Source of the DNA: Stenotrophomonas maltophilia
GTDB lineage: Bacteria > Pseudomonadota > Gammaproteobacteria > Xanthomonadales > Xanthomonadaceae
Length of the DNA stretch: 64,000 nt
Assembly: GCF_002799155.1 (NCBI RefSeq)
Contig: NZ_NERD01000002.1
Location: 248,001-312,000, forward strand
Reading direction: 5' to 3'
Every line of letters starts with the position of its first letter. Position 1 is the first letter of the stretch. This document shows positions 9,023-20,410 of the stretch, piece by piece. The position numbers were made by a program, and so were the translations under genes. The notes beneath the pieces were generated by a model. It searched no databases and was not told where the DNA came from. It worked only from the letters and a program-made list of their open reading frames with translations.

Positions 9023-11539
9023 ATGAGCATGCACGCGCGCCGCACACGGCGCTGGACCGGCCTGGTCCTGTCGATGGGACTGCTGGCGGTGGCCCCGCTG
9101 GCCTGGGCCTTGTCCCCGCAGCCTGCTGCGGCGCAGGCCCCGGGCGTCAACGGCTACGAACTGCCCTCGGCGGCGCTGCAGGCGGTGGTGGATGCGCCCC
9201 GTGCGCCTTCGTTGTACCTGTCGCCACGCCGCGACGTGGCCGCGTTGATGCAGATGCCATCGCTGCCGTCGATCCAGGTGGTGGCGCAGCCGGAACTGAA
9301 GCTGGCCGGCCTGCGCATCAACCCGCGCACGTTCTCCGACAGCCGCTTCAGCTTCGGCGAGAAGCTGTGGCTGATGAACGTGGCCGATGGCAAGGAGCGG
9401 CAGATCAGCGGACTGCCGGCCAAGCTGTCGATCGCCAGCGTGATGTGGTCGCCAGACCAGAAGTGGTTGGCCTTCAACCAGGTCGACGCCGCCACCGGCG
9501 CCAATGAACTGTGGCTGGTGGACGTGGCCGGCGGCAGTGCCCGTCGTCTGGTTGCCGGCCTGAACACGGTGATCGGCAGCGGCTACCAGTGGTTGCCGGA
9601 CAGCCGCAGTCTGGTGGTGTTCACGCGCCCGGCCAACCTCGGTGCGGCCCCCGCCGCCGACGGCATCCCGACCGGCCCGGCCGTGCAGCAGACCCGCCAG
9701 GGCGAGGGCGTGGTGTCGATCCGTACCTACCAGGACCTGCTGAGGAACGAAGCCGATGCGCGCCAGTTTGATTACTACGCCACCACGCAACCGGTGGAAG
9801 TCAGCCTGGACGGCAGCACCCGCGCGATCGGCGCGGCCGGCATCTTCATGGGCTTCGCGGTGTCGCCCGATGGCCGTTTCGTGCTGCGCCAGCCGGTGCA
9901 GCGCCCGTACTCGTACCTGGTGCCGGTAAGCAGCTTCCCGCGCCGCATCGAAGTGATCGAGCGTGCCAGCGGCAAGCTGGTGCACACCGTGGCGGTGCGG
10001 CCGCTGGTGGAAGGCCTGCCGACCGGCAACGATGCCGAAGTGACTGGCGTGCGCGACATCCGCTGGCGCGGCGATGTCGATGCCACCCTGGTCTGGGCCG
10101 AAGCGCAGGACGGCGGCGATCCGAACAGGGACGCCAAGGTGCGCGATGCGGTGCTGATGCAGGCCGCGCCTTTCGACAAGCCGCCGGTGACGCTGGCCCA
10201 GCTTGGCAGCCGGCTGGCCGGCATCAGCTGGGGCCGCGGCGACCTTGCCCTGCTGACCGAATCGTGGTGGAAGACCCGCAGGACCAAGACCTGGCTGATC
10301 GCCCCGGACAACGCCAGCGCCGAGCCGCGCCTGCTGTGGGATCGCGATGCACAGGACCGCTATGCGGATCCGGGCCGGCCGCTGATGGCCAGCGACGACC
10401 GCGGTCGCTCGCTGCTGCAGACCAGCGCCGATGGCAGCAGCCTGTACCTGGCCGGCGCCGGCGCTTCGCCGGAAGGCGATCGTCCGTTCGTGGACCGCTT
10501 CGACATCGCCAGCGGCAAGGCCACCCGCCTGTTCCACTCGCAGGCGCCGAGCTATGCGCTGCCGGTGGCATTGCTGGACGACCAGGCCAGCTCGCTGCTG
10601 CTGAGCCGCGAGAGCCCGGACGAGCCGGCCAACTTCTACGTGCAGTCGCTGGCCGATGCAGGCGCTGCGCCACGTGCGCTGACCCACTTCGCGCATCCGC
10701 TGCCGCAGCTGAAGGGCGTGCAGAAGGAGCAGATCCGCTACAAGCGCAAGGATGGCGTCGACCTGACCGCAACCCTGCTGCTGCCGCCGGGCTACGATCC
10801 GAAGCGCGACGGCCCGCGCCCGCTGCTGATGTGGGCCTACCCGGGTGAGTTCAAGAGCGCGGCCGCGGCCAGCCAGGTCACCGATTCACCGTACCGCTTC
10901 AATGCGGTCAGCTACTGGGGCCCGCAGGCGTTCCTGGCCAAGGGCTACGTGGTGCTGGCCAGCCCGTCGATGCCGATCATCGGCGAGGGCGACAAGGAGC
11001 CGAACGACACCTACGTCGAACAGCTGGTGGCCAACGCGCAGGCGGCCGTGGATGAAGTGGTGCGCCGTGGCGTGACCGATCGCGATCACATCGCCATCGG
11101 TGGTCATTCCTACGGCGCGTTCATGACCGCCAACCTGCTGGCGCACACCCGCCTGTTCAAGGCCGGCATCGCGCGCAGCGGCGCCTACAACCGCACGCTC
11201 ACCCCGTTCGGCTTCCAGGCCGAAGAGCGCAACTACTGGCAGGCGCAGGACGTGTACCAGAAGATGGCGCCGTTCAACTACGCCGACAGGATCAAGGATC
11301 CGATCCTGTTCATCCACGGCGTGGACGACAACAACTCCGGCACGTTCCCGATGCAGAGCGAGCGCATGTTCGCCGCGGTGAAGGGCCTGGGGGGCACTGC
11401 GCGGCTGGTGATGCTGCCGAACGAGTCGCACGCGTACCGCGCGCGCGAATCGATCATGACCATGCTGGCCGAAAGCGAGCGCTGGCTGGAGCAGACCATC
11501 GGCCCGGCCGAGCAGGGCAAGGCGAAGAAACAGCGCTGA
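9023..11539 (+). CDS. Secreted S9 family serine peptidase (prolyl oligopeptidase/acylaminoacyl peptidase type)
   Basis: ATG at this position follows AGGTGGA by 4 bases and gives 838 residues. A signal peptide runs to about residue 38, after a run of Arg. Residues 60-560 form the beta-propeller-type N-terminal region typical of S9 peptidases. The alpha/beta-hydrolase domain at the end has the catalytic triad: Ser696 in GGHSYGAF, Asp768 in HGVDDNN and His803 in NESHAYR. Such enzymes cleave short peptides in the periplasm or outside the cell. It runs divergently from ahcY and ends in a SMAG hairpin. Confidence 0.92.
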   Translation: MSMHARRTRRWTGLVLSMGLLAVAPLAWALSPQPAAAQAPGVNGYELPSAALQAVVDAPRAPSLYLSPRRDVAALMQMPSLPSIQVVAQPELKLAGLRINPRTFSDSRFSFGEKLWLMNVADGKERQISGLPAKLSIASVMWSPDQKWLAFNQVDAATGANELWLVDVAGGSARRLVAGLNTVIGSGYQWLPDSRSLVVFTRPANLGAAPAADGIPTGPAVQQTRQGEGVVSIRTYQDLLRNEADARQFDYYATTQPVEVSLDGSTRAIGAAGIFMGFAVSPDGRFVLRQPVQRPYSYLVPVSSFPRRIEVIERASGKLVHTVAVRPLVEGLPTGNDAEVTGVRDIRWRGDVDATLVWAEAQDGGDPNRDAKVRDAVLMQAAPFDKPPVTLAQLGSRLAGISWGRGDLALLTESWWKTRRTKTWLIAPDNASAEPRLLWDRDAQDRYADPGRPLMASDDRGRSLLQTSADGSSLYLAGAGASPEGDRPFVDRFDIASGKATRLFHSQAPSYALPVALLDDQASSLLLSRESPDEPANFYVQSLADAGAAPRALTHFAHPLPQLKGVQKEQIRYKRKDGVDLTATLLLPPGYDPKRDGPRPLLMWAYPGEFKSAAAASQVTDSPYRFNAVSYWGPQAFLAKGYVVLASPSMPIIGEGDKEPNDTYVEQLVANAQAAVDEVVRRGVTDRDHIAIGGHSYGAFMTANLLAHTRLFKAGIARSGAYNRTLTPFGFQAEERNYWQAQDVYQKMAPFNYADRIKDPILFIHGVDDNNSGTFPMQSERMFAAVKGLGGTARLVMLPNESHAYRARESIMTMLAESERWLEQTIGPAEQGKAKKQR

Positions 11540-11547
11540 CCGGACCC

Positions 11548-11576
11548 GGTAGTGCCGGCCAGCGGCCGGCACTACC
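11548..11576. repeat. SMAG (GTAG) repeat, probable terminator of the S9 peptidase gene
   Basis: A 13-bp perfect inverted repeat beginning GGTAGTGCCGGCC with an AGC loop. Here GTAG is mirrored as CTAC at the far end, so both ends carry the tag. It follows the peptidase stop by 8 bases and could act as its transcription end or protect its 3' end. Confidence 0.8.
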
Positions 11577-11665
11577 AGATGAAACCATTTTTGCATCGCA
11601 GCACGACGCCCGTTCTGGTTTAGGCTTGGGGCCTGGATCCGTTGACCGAGGCCTGTGCGTCGCCG

Positions 11666-14377
11666 ATGAACGAGTACCGCAGCAGCATCGAGTTTGCTTC
11701 TCCCGATCTTCCGCTTCGCGATGATGTGCGCCGGCTCGGCGCACTGGTCGGTGACCTGCTGGTCGAGCAGGTATCGGCAGCCTTCCTCGACGATGTCGAA
11801 GACGTGCGTACCCGCGCCATCGCCCGCCGCGAGAACCAGGCACCGCTGTCGGAGCTGGCCGAAGGGTTGGCCGGACGCACGCCGCAGCAGGCCGAGACCA
11901 TGGTGCGGGCCTTCAGCACTTACTTCCAGGTGGTCAATATCGCCGAGCGCGTGCATCGCATCCGCCGCCGCCGCGACTACCAACGCGCCGGTACCGCCGG
12001 GGCGCAGCCCGACGGCCTGCAGGATGCGCTGCAGCACCTGAAGGCGCAGGGCGTGGGCCTGGACGAGCTGGCGCAGTGGTTGCCCCGGATCGACATCGAA
12101 CCGGTGTTCACCGCGCACCCGACCGAAGCGGTGCGCCGTGCGCTGCTGGAGAAAGAGCAGCTGATGGTGGCCAGCCTGGTCGACAACCTCGACGGCCAGC
12201 GCACGCCGGGGGAAGCTGCCGCCGATGCCGCGCGCTTCCGCATGGCGCTGACTGCCTCGTGGCAGACCACCGATTCCTCGCCGGTGCGGCCCACCGTCGA
12301 TGACGAGCGCGAGCACGTGGGCTTCTACCTGGTGCAGGTGCTGTACCGGGTGATACCGGTGCTGTACGAATCGCTGCAGCAGGCGCTGCGGGATACTTAC
12401 GGCAAAGAACTGCCACTGCCGCGCCTGCTGCGTTTCGGTACGTGGGTGGGCGGCGACATGGACGGCAACCCGAACGTGGATGCCCACACCATCCGCAATA
12501 CGCTGGATGCGCAGCGGCAGGCGGTACTCGCGCGCTACCAGAAGGAACTGCTGCAGCTGGCCAGCCTGCTCAGCCAGTCCACCGAGCGGGTGGGCGTGAG
12601 CGATGCGCTGCAGGCGCGCGTGGCGCAGTACGAGCAGCTGCTGCCGCAGGTGCAGTCGCGGCCACGCCATGCCGACATGCCGTACCGCCTGCTCAACGAC
12701 CGCATGCGCGCACGCCTGCAGGCAACGCTGGACGATGGCGAGGGCGCTTACGCCGGCCCGGACGAACTGATCGACGACCTGCAGCTGATCCTGGACAGCC
12801 TGCGCGCGAACCGCGGCCAACATGCCGGTGGCTTCGCCGTGCAGCGCCTGCTGTGGCGGGTAAAGACCTTTGGCTTCCACCTGGCGCGGTTGGACGTGCG
12901 CCAGGAATCGAGCGTGCACGCGCGCGCGCTGGCCACCGTGCTGGGTGGCGATGCCGCGTGGGACGGTCTGGATGCATTGGGTCGCGCGCGGCTGCTGGCG
13001 CCGCATGCCAGTGGGGACGCACCGTTGCCGAAGGGCGACGATGAAGGCAACCGGCGACTGGACGCCGTGTTCGCGGCGTTGGCCGATGCGCGTGCGCGCC
13101 ATGGCGGCGATGCACTGGGCAGCTACATCATCTCGATGGCACATGACCGCAGCGACGTGCTGGCGGTGCTGGCGCTGGCGCGCCGTGGCGGCCTGGTGGA
13201 AGGGAACGGCTCAGTGCCGCTGGATATCGCGCCGCTGTTCGAGACGGTGGACGATCTCAAGCGTGGTACCGCGACCCTGCGCGATCTGCTGGCCGACCCG
13301 GTGTACCGCGCGCACCTGCATGCACGCGATGACGTGCAGATGGTGATGCTGGGCTATTCGGACAGCAGCAAGGACGGCGGCATCGCCGCTTCGCGCTGGG
13401 GCCTGCAGCGCGCGCAGGTGGAGCTGCTGGAGGTGGCGGCCGAGGCCGGCATCCGCCTGACCTTCTTCCATGGCCGTGGTGGTTCGATCAGCCGCGGTGG
13501 TGGCAAGACCACGCACGCGGTGGATGCCTCGCCGCGCGGCAGCATCGATGGCCGCCTGCGGGTGACCGAGCAGGGCGAGGTGATCCATCGCAAATATGGC
13601 ATCCGTGCACTGGCCCTGCGGTCGCTGGAGCAGGCCACCGGCGCGGTGCTGCGCGCCAGCCTGCGCCCGCGTGCCGCCGAACCCCGCGAGGATCAGTGGC
13701 GACCGGTGATGGACGCGGTGGCGTCCGCCAGCAGCGAGGTGTATCGCGCCTTCGTCGGCCAGGCCGGTTTCATGGACTACTTCCGCACTGCCACGCCGAT
13801 CGACGTGATCGAGCGGATGACGCTGGGCTCGCGGCCGTCACGCCGGCTCGGCCAGGACGCGGCACTGGGCAACCTGCGTGCGATTCCATGGGTGTTCGCC
13901 TGGAGCCAGGCGCGTGCGGTGATTCCCGGCTGGTACGGCGTGGGCAGCGGACTGCAGGCGGCGGTTGATGCCGGCCACGAACAGACCCTGCGCGATATGG
14001 CGCGAGACTGGCCGTTCTTCCGTACGTTCCTGGACGACATCGCGATGGTGTTGTCCAAGGGGGATATCACCATTGCCGAGCAGTTTTCGCTGTTGTCGGG
14101 TGAACTGCACGGGCACTTCTTCCCGCAGGTCCAACGTGAGCTTGAACTCACCCGGCACTGGCTGCTGGCGCTGATGGACCAGCGGACGCTGCTCGACCAC
14201 GATGCGCGGCTGGCGTTGTCGATCCGCCTGCGCAATCCCTACGTCGATCCGATCAGCGTGCTGCAGGTGGATCTGCTGCAGCGCTGGCGGGCCAGCGGGC
14301 GCGAGGATGACGACCTGCTGCGTGCGCTGGTGGCGTGCGTGAACGGTGTGTCGCAGGGCGTGCAGAACACGGGTTGA
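11666..14377 (+). CDS. ppc: Phosphoenolpyruvate carboxylase
   Basis: The 903-residue enzyme carboxylates PEP to oxaloacetate, refilling the citric acid cycle. Visible motifs are the catalytic His in [12 protein letters not shown] (near residue 150), [10 protein letters not shown] with the catalytic Lys (near 565), [13 protein letters not shown] (near 600) and the invariant C-terminus QNTG. I chose the ATG that begins [10 protein letters not shown]; a TTG 24 bases upstream is in frame, and neither has a strong ribosome site. Length matches the bacterial family. Confidence 0.97.
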   Translation: MNEYRSSIEFASPDLPLRDDVRRLGALVGDLLVEQVSAAFLDDVEDVRTRAIARRENQAPLSELAEGLAGRTPQQAETMVRAFSTYFQVVNIAERVHRIRRRRDYQRAGTAGAQPDGLQDALQHLKAQGVGLDELAQWLPRIDIEPVFTAHPTEAVRRALLEKEQLMVASLVDNLDGQRTPGEAAADAARFRMALTASWQTTDSSPVRPTVDDEREHVGFYLVQVLYRVIPVLYESLQQALRDTYGKELPLPRLLRFGTWVGGDMDGNPNVDAHTIRNTLDAQRQAVLARYQKELLQLASLLSQSTERVGVSDALQARVAQYEQLLPQVQSRPRHADMPYRLLNDRMRARLQATLDDGEGAYAGPDELIDDLQLILDSLRANRGQHAGGFAVQRLLWRVKTFGFHLARLDVRQESSVHARALATVLGGDAAWDGLDALGRARLLAPHASGDAPLPKGDDEGNRRLDAVFAALADARARHGGDALGSYIISMAHDRSDVLAVLALARRGGLVEGNGSVPLDIAPLFETVDDLKRGTATLRDLLADPVYRAHLHARDDVQMVMLGYSDSSKDGGIAASRWGLQRAQVELLEVAAEAGIRLTFFHGRGGSISRGGGKTTHAVDASPRGSIDGRLRVTEQGEVIHRKYGIRALALRSLEQATGAVLRASLRPRAAEPREDQWRPVMDAVASASSEVYRAFVGQAGFMDYFRTATPIDVIERMTLGSRPSRRLGQDAALGNLRAIPWVFAWSQARAVIPGWYGVGSGLQAAVDAGHEQTLRDMARDWPFFRTFLDDIAMVLSKGDITIAEQFSLLSGELHGHFFPQVQRELELTRHWLLALMDQRTLLDHDARLALSIRLRNPYVDPISVLQVDLLQRWRASGREDDDLLRALVACVNGVSQGVQNTG

Positions 14378-14385
14378 TCCGCATC

Positions 14386-14408
14386 CGCCGGGCGTGGCCC
14401 GGCGCTAC
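14386..14408. repeat. SMAG (GTAG) repeat
   Basis: An 8-bp stem CGCCGGGC with a GTG loop is followed by CTAC, so the GTAG end is on the minus strand. It lies between the convergent ppc and thioesterase genes and may end both transcripts. Confidence 0.75.
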
Positions 14409-14444
14409 CTGCCGCGGTGGGTGCGGGGCTTGGCCCGCACGCCC

Positions 14445-14951
14445 TCACTCTTCGGGTGACGGCGGGTTCGACGCCAGCAGTTCCAGATGGCGCTGCTCCA
14501 TTTCCTGGCGCAGCTGGCGGCGGATCTGTGCCGCGGCCTGGCGGCGCTTCTCGTCCGACGTGGCCGGCTGCAAGGGCGGCACCGGCGTTGGACGGCCTTC
14601 CTCATCCACGGCCACCATGGTGAAGAAGCAGCTGTTGGCGTGGCGCACGCTGCGCTTCAGGATGTCTTCGGCCACCACCTTGATGCCGATCTCCATTGAC
14701 GAGGTGCCGGTGTAATTGACCGAGGCCAGGAAGGTGACCAGTTCGCCCACCGCGATCGGCTGGCGGAACATCACCTGGTCCACCGACAGGGTGACCACGT
14801 AGCTGCCGGCGTAACGGCTGGCGCAGGCATAGGCCACCTGGTCGAGCAGGCGCAGAATGGCGCCGCCGTGGACCTTGCCGGAGAAATTGGCCATCTCCGG
14901 CGACATCAGCACGGTCATGGACAGCTGGTGGGTTTTCAGTTCGGTCGACAT
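14445..14951 (-). CDS. Acyl-CoA thioesterase, hotdog fold (YciA/BFIT type)
   Basis: The 168-residue protein has one hotdog domain over residues 5-120. The motif GKVHGGAILRLLDQVAYACASRY is typical of acyl-CoA hydrolases of the YciA/BFIT group. The C-terminal 45 residues are charged and probably helical. Substrate chain length cannot be read from sequence. It is transcribed on the same strand as metK but separated by a terminator and two SMAG repeats. Confidence 0.9.
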   Translation of the reverse strand: MSTELKTHQLSMTVLMSPEMANFSGKVHGGAILRLLDQVAYACASRYAGSYVVTLSVDQVMFRQPIAVGELVTFLASVNYTGTSSMEIGIKVVAEDILKRSVRHANSCFFTMVAVDEEGRPTPVPPLQPATSDEKRRQAAAQIRRQLRQEMEQRHLELLASNPPSPEE

Positions 14952-14974
14952 GCGGCGATTGTATCGGCAACCGG

Positions 14975-14996
14975 GTAGCGCCGGCCGCTGGCCGGC
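14975..14996. repeat. SMAG (GTAG) repeat
   Basis: GTAG plus a 7-bp stem GCCGGCC with a GCT loop, in the leader of the thioesterase gene. With the next repeat 33 bases away it forms a convergent pair: GTAG end outward on the left, CTAC end outward on the right. Confidence 0.75.
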
Positions 14997-15028
14997 AACC
15001 GCGCACGCCTTCCCGCATGCCATGAAAA

Positions 15029-15051
15029 AGCCGGCCAGCGGCCGGCTCTAC
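15029..15051. repeat. SMAG (GTAG) repeat
   Basis: An 8-bp stem AGCCGGCC with an AGC loop, followed by CTAC. It is the opposite-facing partner of the preceding repeat and touches the metK terminator. Confidence 0.75.
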
Positions 15052-15052
15052 C

Positions 15053-15084
15053 AAAAAAGAGAAGGGCCGCTTGCGCGGCCCTTC
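15053..15084 (-). terminator. Rho-independent terminator of metK
   Basis: On the minus strand a perfect 10-bp stem GAAGGGCCGC with a 4-base loop is followed by TCTTTTTT. This is the best classical terminator in the window and lies just after the metK stop. Confidence 0.9.
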
Positions 15085-15091
15085 GTGTTTC

Positions 15092-16303
<1,212 letters not shown>

Positions 16304-16638
16304 CAGGCGTAATATCCCTTGATTCGGATGGAAAGATGGGCGCGCATGATACACGGGGTGCGCCGCCTGTGCATTGTGAACCTGTACCGGTTGCCGGTGG
16401 TTAAGCCCATGTAGGCCCGGCAGGGGCCGTCCGGCCGGGATTGAGGCCCAGCCTCGAGGCCCAGTGTTCCACCAGCGTGACAACGCACCGGGCTGCTGCC
16501 GGCCTCGACCGCGCACGCCACGACGCCCGCCAGAGGCTGCCCGGCCGTCATCGTTCTGCCCCAAAACCGCCATCTGGCTGCCGCCTGCCGGGCGCAGGCT
16601 GTCGGCCAATCCGGCCGCCGGGCATGAGTGGATCCGCC
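16304..16638. other. Intergenic region upstream of metK and the acyltransferase gene
   Basis: This 335-base gap between divergent genes must hold both promoters, but I can point to no convincing hexamer pair. The stretch at 16394-16491 read on the minus strand is closed by CCGGTG and CACCGG and contains several GC-rich inverted repeats, such as GGCCTCGAGGC. This might be a structured metK leader. I see no gene in it; the open frames through it look like GC-rich noise. Confidence 0.4.
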
Positions 16639-18354
16639 ATGCAGGAACTCGAACAGCGTCTCCAGCAACGCTTCCCCGATTGGTTCCATGGCCGTCGAGG
16701 CCAGCTGGCGCGGCCGCTGCTGCGCAGCGTGGGCCGCTGGTCGCGGTTGGACCAGATCGAAGCCTTCCTGCAGCGCAGCGCGGGATTGCGCGGATTCGGC
16801 TTCGTCGCCGCCGGCCTGGAGTTCATCGATGGCCAGTACCAGGTGGATCCGGCCGCGCTGGCGAAGATCCCGGCCACCGGCCGCCTGCTGATCGTTGCCA
16901 ACCATCCCTCCGGGGCACTGGACGCGCTGGCCCTGCTGGACGCGGTCGGCCGCGTCCGCCGCGACGTGCGGATCGTGGCCAACGACCTGTTGGGGGCGAT
17001 CGCGCCACTGCAGGACCTGCTGCTGCCGGTGCGCATCCTGGGTGGCAAGGCGCAGCGCGGCAGCCTGCATGCCGTGGAGGAAGCGTTGAACGCCGAGCAG
17101 TGCGTGATCGTGTTCCCGGCCGGCGAGGTCTCGCGGCTGTCGCTGCGCGGCATCCGCGATGGCCGCTGGCAGCGGGGGTTCGTCCGCTTTGCCCGCGCGG
17201 CCGGTGCGCCGGTGCTTCCGGTGCGGGTGGACGCGCGCAACTCCGCGCTGTTCTATGGCGCGTCGACCCTGTTCAAGCCGGCCGGCACTGCGCTGCTGGC
17301 GCGCGAGATGTTCACCCGTCGTGGCCGTCCGCTGCGGCTGAGCATCGGCGAGCCGATGCAGCTGGGCAAGGGCGGTGACCCGGGCGCCCAACTGCTGGCG
17401 GTACGCCGGGCGCTGTATGCACTGGGCCGCAATGGTGCGGCCGCCAATACCACTGCCTGCGCAGGCCCCGGGCCGCTGGCGGCCCCCGTGCCGCCTTCGC
17501 AGGTGGCTGCCGGCATTGCAGCAGCGACCCAGCTGGGCCAGACCGCCGATGGCAAGCAGATCCTGTTGGCGACCTGTACCGCCGATTCGCCGCTGCTGCT
17601 GGAGCTGGGCCGCCTGCGCGAGCTGACCTTCCGCCAGGTGGGCGAGGGCACCGGGCGCAGCCGCGATCTGGACGACTACGATCCGCAGTACGAGCACATC
17701 GTGATCTGGGACGCTACTGCGCAGCGCATCGCCGGCGCCTACCGCATCATGCGCGGCGCGCAGGCGCTGGCCCGTCACGGCCTGTCCGGGCTCTACAGCG
17801 CGTCGCTGTTCCGCTATTCCGACGATGCCATCACCCACATCGCCGAAGGCCTGGAACTGGGCCGCAGCTTCGTGGTGCCCGACTACTGGGGCAGCCGCAG
17901 CCTGGATTACCTGTGGCAGGGCATTGGTGCCTACCTGCAGTGCCGGCCGGGCATCCGCTACCTGTTCGGCGCCGTGTCGATCAGCGCGGCGCTGCCGCGT
18001 GATGCACGCGAGCAGCTGGTGGCGTACTACCAGCGCTACTACAGCGGTACCGCCGGCCTGGCCGAATCGAACCGCCCGTTCCAGTACTTCGCCGCGCCGC
18101 CGAGTTTCGGCGAGCTGGATGCAGGTGCCGCGTTCGATGTGCTCAAGGCCAACCTGGCTGCACTCGGTACCGGGGTGCCGACGCTGTACCGCCAGTACAC
18201 CGATCTGTGCGAGCCGGGCGGTGCGCGTTTCCTTGCGTTCGGCGTCGACCCTGACTTCAGTGATTCGATCGACGGCCTGATCGAAGTGGACCTGTGCGCG
18301 ATCCGGCCGAACAAGCGCAAACGCTACCTGCGCGACGCGGGGACGCCGGCATGA
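16639..18354 (+). CDS. Fused PlsC-type and GNAT-type acyltransferase (OlsF-like candidate)
   Basis: I chose the ATG preceded by AGTGGA, giving 571 residues. Residues about 55-275 form a PlsC-like acyltransferase: [10 protein letters not shown] near residue 89 is the catalytic His/Asp motif with five residues between, followed by FPAGEVSR. Residues about 300-560 form an acyl-CoA/ACP N-acyltransferase of the hemolysin/OlsB type ([31 protein letters not shown]). Such a pair in one chain is the layout of OlsF, which makes ornithine lipids in two steps without phosphate. That activity here is inferred. The next gene overlaps by 4 bases and encodes an LpxH-like phosphatase. Confidence 0.8.
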   Translation: MQELEQRLQQRFPDWFHGRRGQLARPLLRSVGRWSRLDQIEAFLQRSAGLRGFGFVAAGLEFIDGQYQVDPAALAKIPATGRLLIVANHPSGALDALALLDAVGRVRRDVRIVANDLLGAIAPLQDLLLPVRILGGKAQRGSLHAVEEALNAEQCVIVFPAGEVSRLSLRGIRDGRWQRGFVRFARAAGAPVLPVRVDARNSALFYGASTLFKPAGTALLAREMFTRRGRPLRLSIGEPMQLGKGGDPGAQLLAVRRALYALGRNGAAANTTACAGPGPLAAPVPPSQVAAGIAAATQLGQTADGKQILLATCTADSPLLLELGRLRELTFRQVGEGTGRSRDLDDYDPQYEHIVIWDATAQRIAGAYRIMRGAQALARHGLSGLYSASLFRYSDDAITHIAEGLELGRSFVVPDYWGSRSLDYLWQGIGAYLQCRPGIRYLFGAVSISAALPRDAREQLVAYYQRYYSGTAGLAESNRPFQYFAAPPSFGELDAGAAFDVLKANLAALGTGVPTLYRQYTDLCEPGGARFLAFGVDPDFSDSIDGLIEVDLCAIRPNKRKRYLRDAGTPA

Positions 18355-19151
18355 GCACGCTGGCGAACCTGTCGCCGCACCGGCGCGCAGTGTTCGTCTC
18401 CGACGTGCACCTGGGTTCACGTCATTGCCATGCCACCGAGCTGGCCCGATTCCTCTCGCAGCTGCGCTGCGAACGGTTGTACCTGGTCGGCGACATCATC
18501 GACCTGTGGTGGATGGCGCATCGCCGCACCAACTGGCGGCAGTCGCACAGCGAAGTCATCCAGGCCCTGCACGCGCTGCGCCGTGCAGGGACCGAGATCA
18601 TCTACATTCCCGGCAACCACGACGCATCGTTGCGCCACGTATGCGGGCTGATGCTGCCGGCCATGCAGGTGCGCCGCCGTGCCATCCATGTGACCGCCGA
18701 TGGCCGCCGGTTGCTGGTCGCCCATGGCGACGACTACGACGGCGTGACCCACTTCGGCGGCCTGCAGGAAAAGTTCGGCGACTGGCTGTACTACCGCATC
18801 CTCACCGGCAACCAGGCGCTGAACGCCGTGCGGCGCCGGCTGGGCATGCGCTACTGGTCGCTGTCGGAGTTCCTGAAGAAGCGCAGCGGTGCCGCCGAAC
18901 GCTATATCGAGCGTTTCGTGCAGGCCGGGCTGGATGACGTGCGCCGGCGCGGCCTGGATGGCATCGTGTGCGGCCACATCCACCGCGCGGCGCTGGTCGA
19001 ACGTGATGGCCTGGTCTACGCCAACGACGGCGACTGGGTGGAGAGCCTGACCGCACTGGCCGAAGACCATGATGGTGCACTGCGCCTGCTCGACCACAAT
19101 GGCCAGACCCTGGTGGAGCTGCCGGGGGCGCGGTTGTCGCAGGTGGCGTAA
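18351..19151 (+). CDS. UDP-2,3-diacylglucosamine diphosphatase-like metallophosphoesterase
   Basis: The 266-residue protein is a calcineurin-type phosphoesterase of the LpxH-related group. All metal motifs are present in order: SDVHLGSRH (near residue 16), GDIIDLW, GNHD (near 85), HGDDYD and GHIH (near 206). LpxH cleaves UDP-diacylglucosamine in lipid A synthesis; relatives of this length are common second copies whose substrate is uncertain. The ATGA overlap with the fused acyltransferase suggests a shared lipid pathway at the membrane. Confidence 0.85.
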   Translation: MSTLANLSPHRRAVFVSDVHLGSRHCHATELARFLSQLRCERLYLVGDIIDLWWMAHRRTNWRQSHSEVIQALHALRRAGTEIIYIPGNHDASLRHVCGLMLPAMQVRRRAIHVTADGRRLLVAHGDDYDGVTHFGGLQEKFGDWLYYRILTGNQALNAVRRRLGMRYWSLSEFLKKRSGAAERYIERFVQAGLDDVRRRGLDGIVCGHIHRAALVERDGLVYANDGDWVESLTALAEDHDGALRLLDHNGQTLVELPGARLSQVA

Positions 19152-19168
19152 CGCGCGTCTGGCCTCCT

Positions 19169-19236
19169 GCAGCCGAGCCCATGTTCGGCTGACGTGGCGC
19201 TGGACGAAGAGCAGCCGAGCATGGCTCGGCTGCTAC
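19169..19236. repeat. Two SMAG-type palindromes in tandem
   Basis: A degenerate copy (GCAGCCGAGC pairing with GTTCGGCT) is followed by a perfect one: an 11-bp stem AGCAGCCGAGC with an ATG loop and a terminal CTAC tag (ends GCTAC). They fill most of the gap between the phosphatase and the next gene. Confidence 0.7.
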
Positions 19237-19268
19237 ATACACCGCCTGCAAGCCGCTAGCATCGACCA

Positions 19269-20336
19269 ATGGACTCCCTGACCCAGATCGTGCTCGGTGG
19301 CGCCGTCGCCGCTGCCATCGCCCCGCCCGGACATCGCCGTGCGGCCCTGCTGGCCGGTGCCGCGCTTGGCACCTTGCCGGACCTCGACGCCCTGTGGCTC
19401 GGTTTCACCGCAGCCGATCCGGTGGCGAACATGATCGAGCACCGCAGCTTCAGCCATTCGCTGCTGGTGCTGCCCTGGGTGGCGGCATTGATCTGGTGGT
19501 TGTTCAAGCGTTTCGGCAATGGCCGCGTCGCGCAGTCGCCGGTGCGCTGGTTCTGGGCGATCCAGCTGGCGCTGGTCACCCATCCCGTGCTGGATGCGTT
19601 CACTGTGTATGGCACCCAGTTGTGGTGGCCGCTGCGCCCGCATCCGACCATGGGTTCCAGTGTCTTCATCATCGACCCGGGGTATACGGTGTGGCTGCTG
19701 CTGGGCTGCGTGCTGGCCTGGTTCGGTCGCGCCCGGCCCTGGGCAGGCAAGGTGCTGGGCGTGGCCCTGCTGCTCAGCAGTGGCTACCTGGGCTGGGGCC
19801 TGATCGCAAAGGCACAGGTCGACCGTGCCGCACAGCAGAGCCTGGCCGCGATGGGCCTGGGCGATGCGCCGCGCTTCTCGGTACCGATGCCGTTCAACAC
19901 CCTGCTGTGGCGGGTGGTGGCGATGACGCCCAATGGCTACGTGGTGGGTGACCGCTCGCTGCTGGCCGACCGCGGGCCGATGCGGTTTGAAGGCCATGCG
20001 TCCAACGTGCAGGCCTTGCGCGAAGCGCAGGCCATCCCCGCGGTGCAGCAGCTGCAGTGGTTCAACCGTGGCTTCATGCGTGCGCAGGTGGTGGACGGCC
20101 GGTTGCTGCTGAGTGACCTGCGCATGGGCCTGGAACCGGACTACACCTTCAACTTCGTCGTGGCCGAGCAGGCCGATGGGCAGTGGCGGCCAATCACGCC
20201 CGGGCAGGTGCGCGTGGATTACAGCAGTCCCGCCGCGCGCGCTGACGCCGGTCGCCGGTTGGCCGCCATGTGGCAGCGGATCTGGCATCAGCCGGCAGCA
20301 CCGCCGGGTGCGGTCGACCATACCGCCGTGCATTGA
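19269..20336 (+). CDS. Membrane-bound metal-dependent hydrolase, YdjM/DUF457 type
   Basis: The 355-residue protein begins MDSLTQIVLGGAV and carries the family's His-rich motifs: EHRSFSHSLL near residue 57 and THPVLDAFTVYGTQ near residue 104. Four hydrophobic segments lie before residue 185 (about 8-35, 65-80, 93-108, 135-180). The C-terminal 170 residues look like a periplasmic domain with little similarity known to me. Relatives are annotated as inner-membrane metal-dependent hydrolases, substrate unknown. It stands alone between SMAG repeats. Confidence 0.8.
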   Translation: MDSLTQIVLGGAVAAAIAPPGHRRAALLAGAALGTLPDLDALWLGFTAADPVANMIEHRSFSHSLLVLPWVAALIWWLFKRFGNGRVAQSPVRWFWAIQLALVTHPVLDAFTVYGTQLWWPLRPHPTMGSSVFIIDPGYTVWLLLGCVLAWFGRARPWAGKVLGVALLLSSGYLGWGLIAKAQVDRAAQQSLAAMGLGDAPRFSVPMPFNTLLWRVVAMTPNGYVVGDRSLLADRGPMRFEGHASNVQALREAQAIPAVQQLQWFNRGFMRAQVVDGRLLLSDLRMGLEPDYTFNFVVAEQADGQWRPITPGQVRVDYSSPAARADAGRRLAAMWQRIWHQPAAPPGAVDHTAVH

Positions 20337-20339
20337 TCA

Positions 20340-20362
20340 GTAGATCCACGCCATGCGTGGAT
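20340..20362. repeat. SMAG (GTAG) repeat
   Basis: GTAG plus an 8-bp stem ATCCACGC with a CAT loop, directly after the hydrolase stop. The same stem recurs near 25.2, 33.1 and 40.1 kb, so these four belong to one subfamily. Confidence 0.8.
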
Positions 20363-20410
20363 GGCGCGGACATCGGTGGTCGCCGCCCCGCACGGCGTGG
20401 CTCCACCGAA

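Noticed and set aside
8915-10696. Long minus-strand open frames opposite the S9 peptidase gene
   Set aside because: The plus-strand protein has a signal peptide and an intact catalytic triad; the opposite frames have no recognisable motif.
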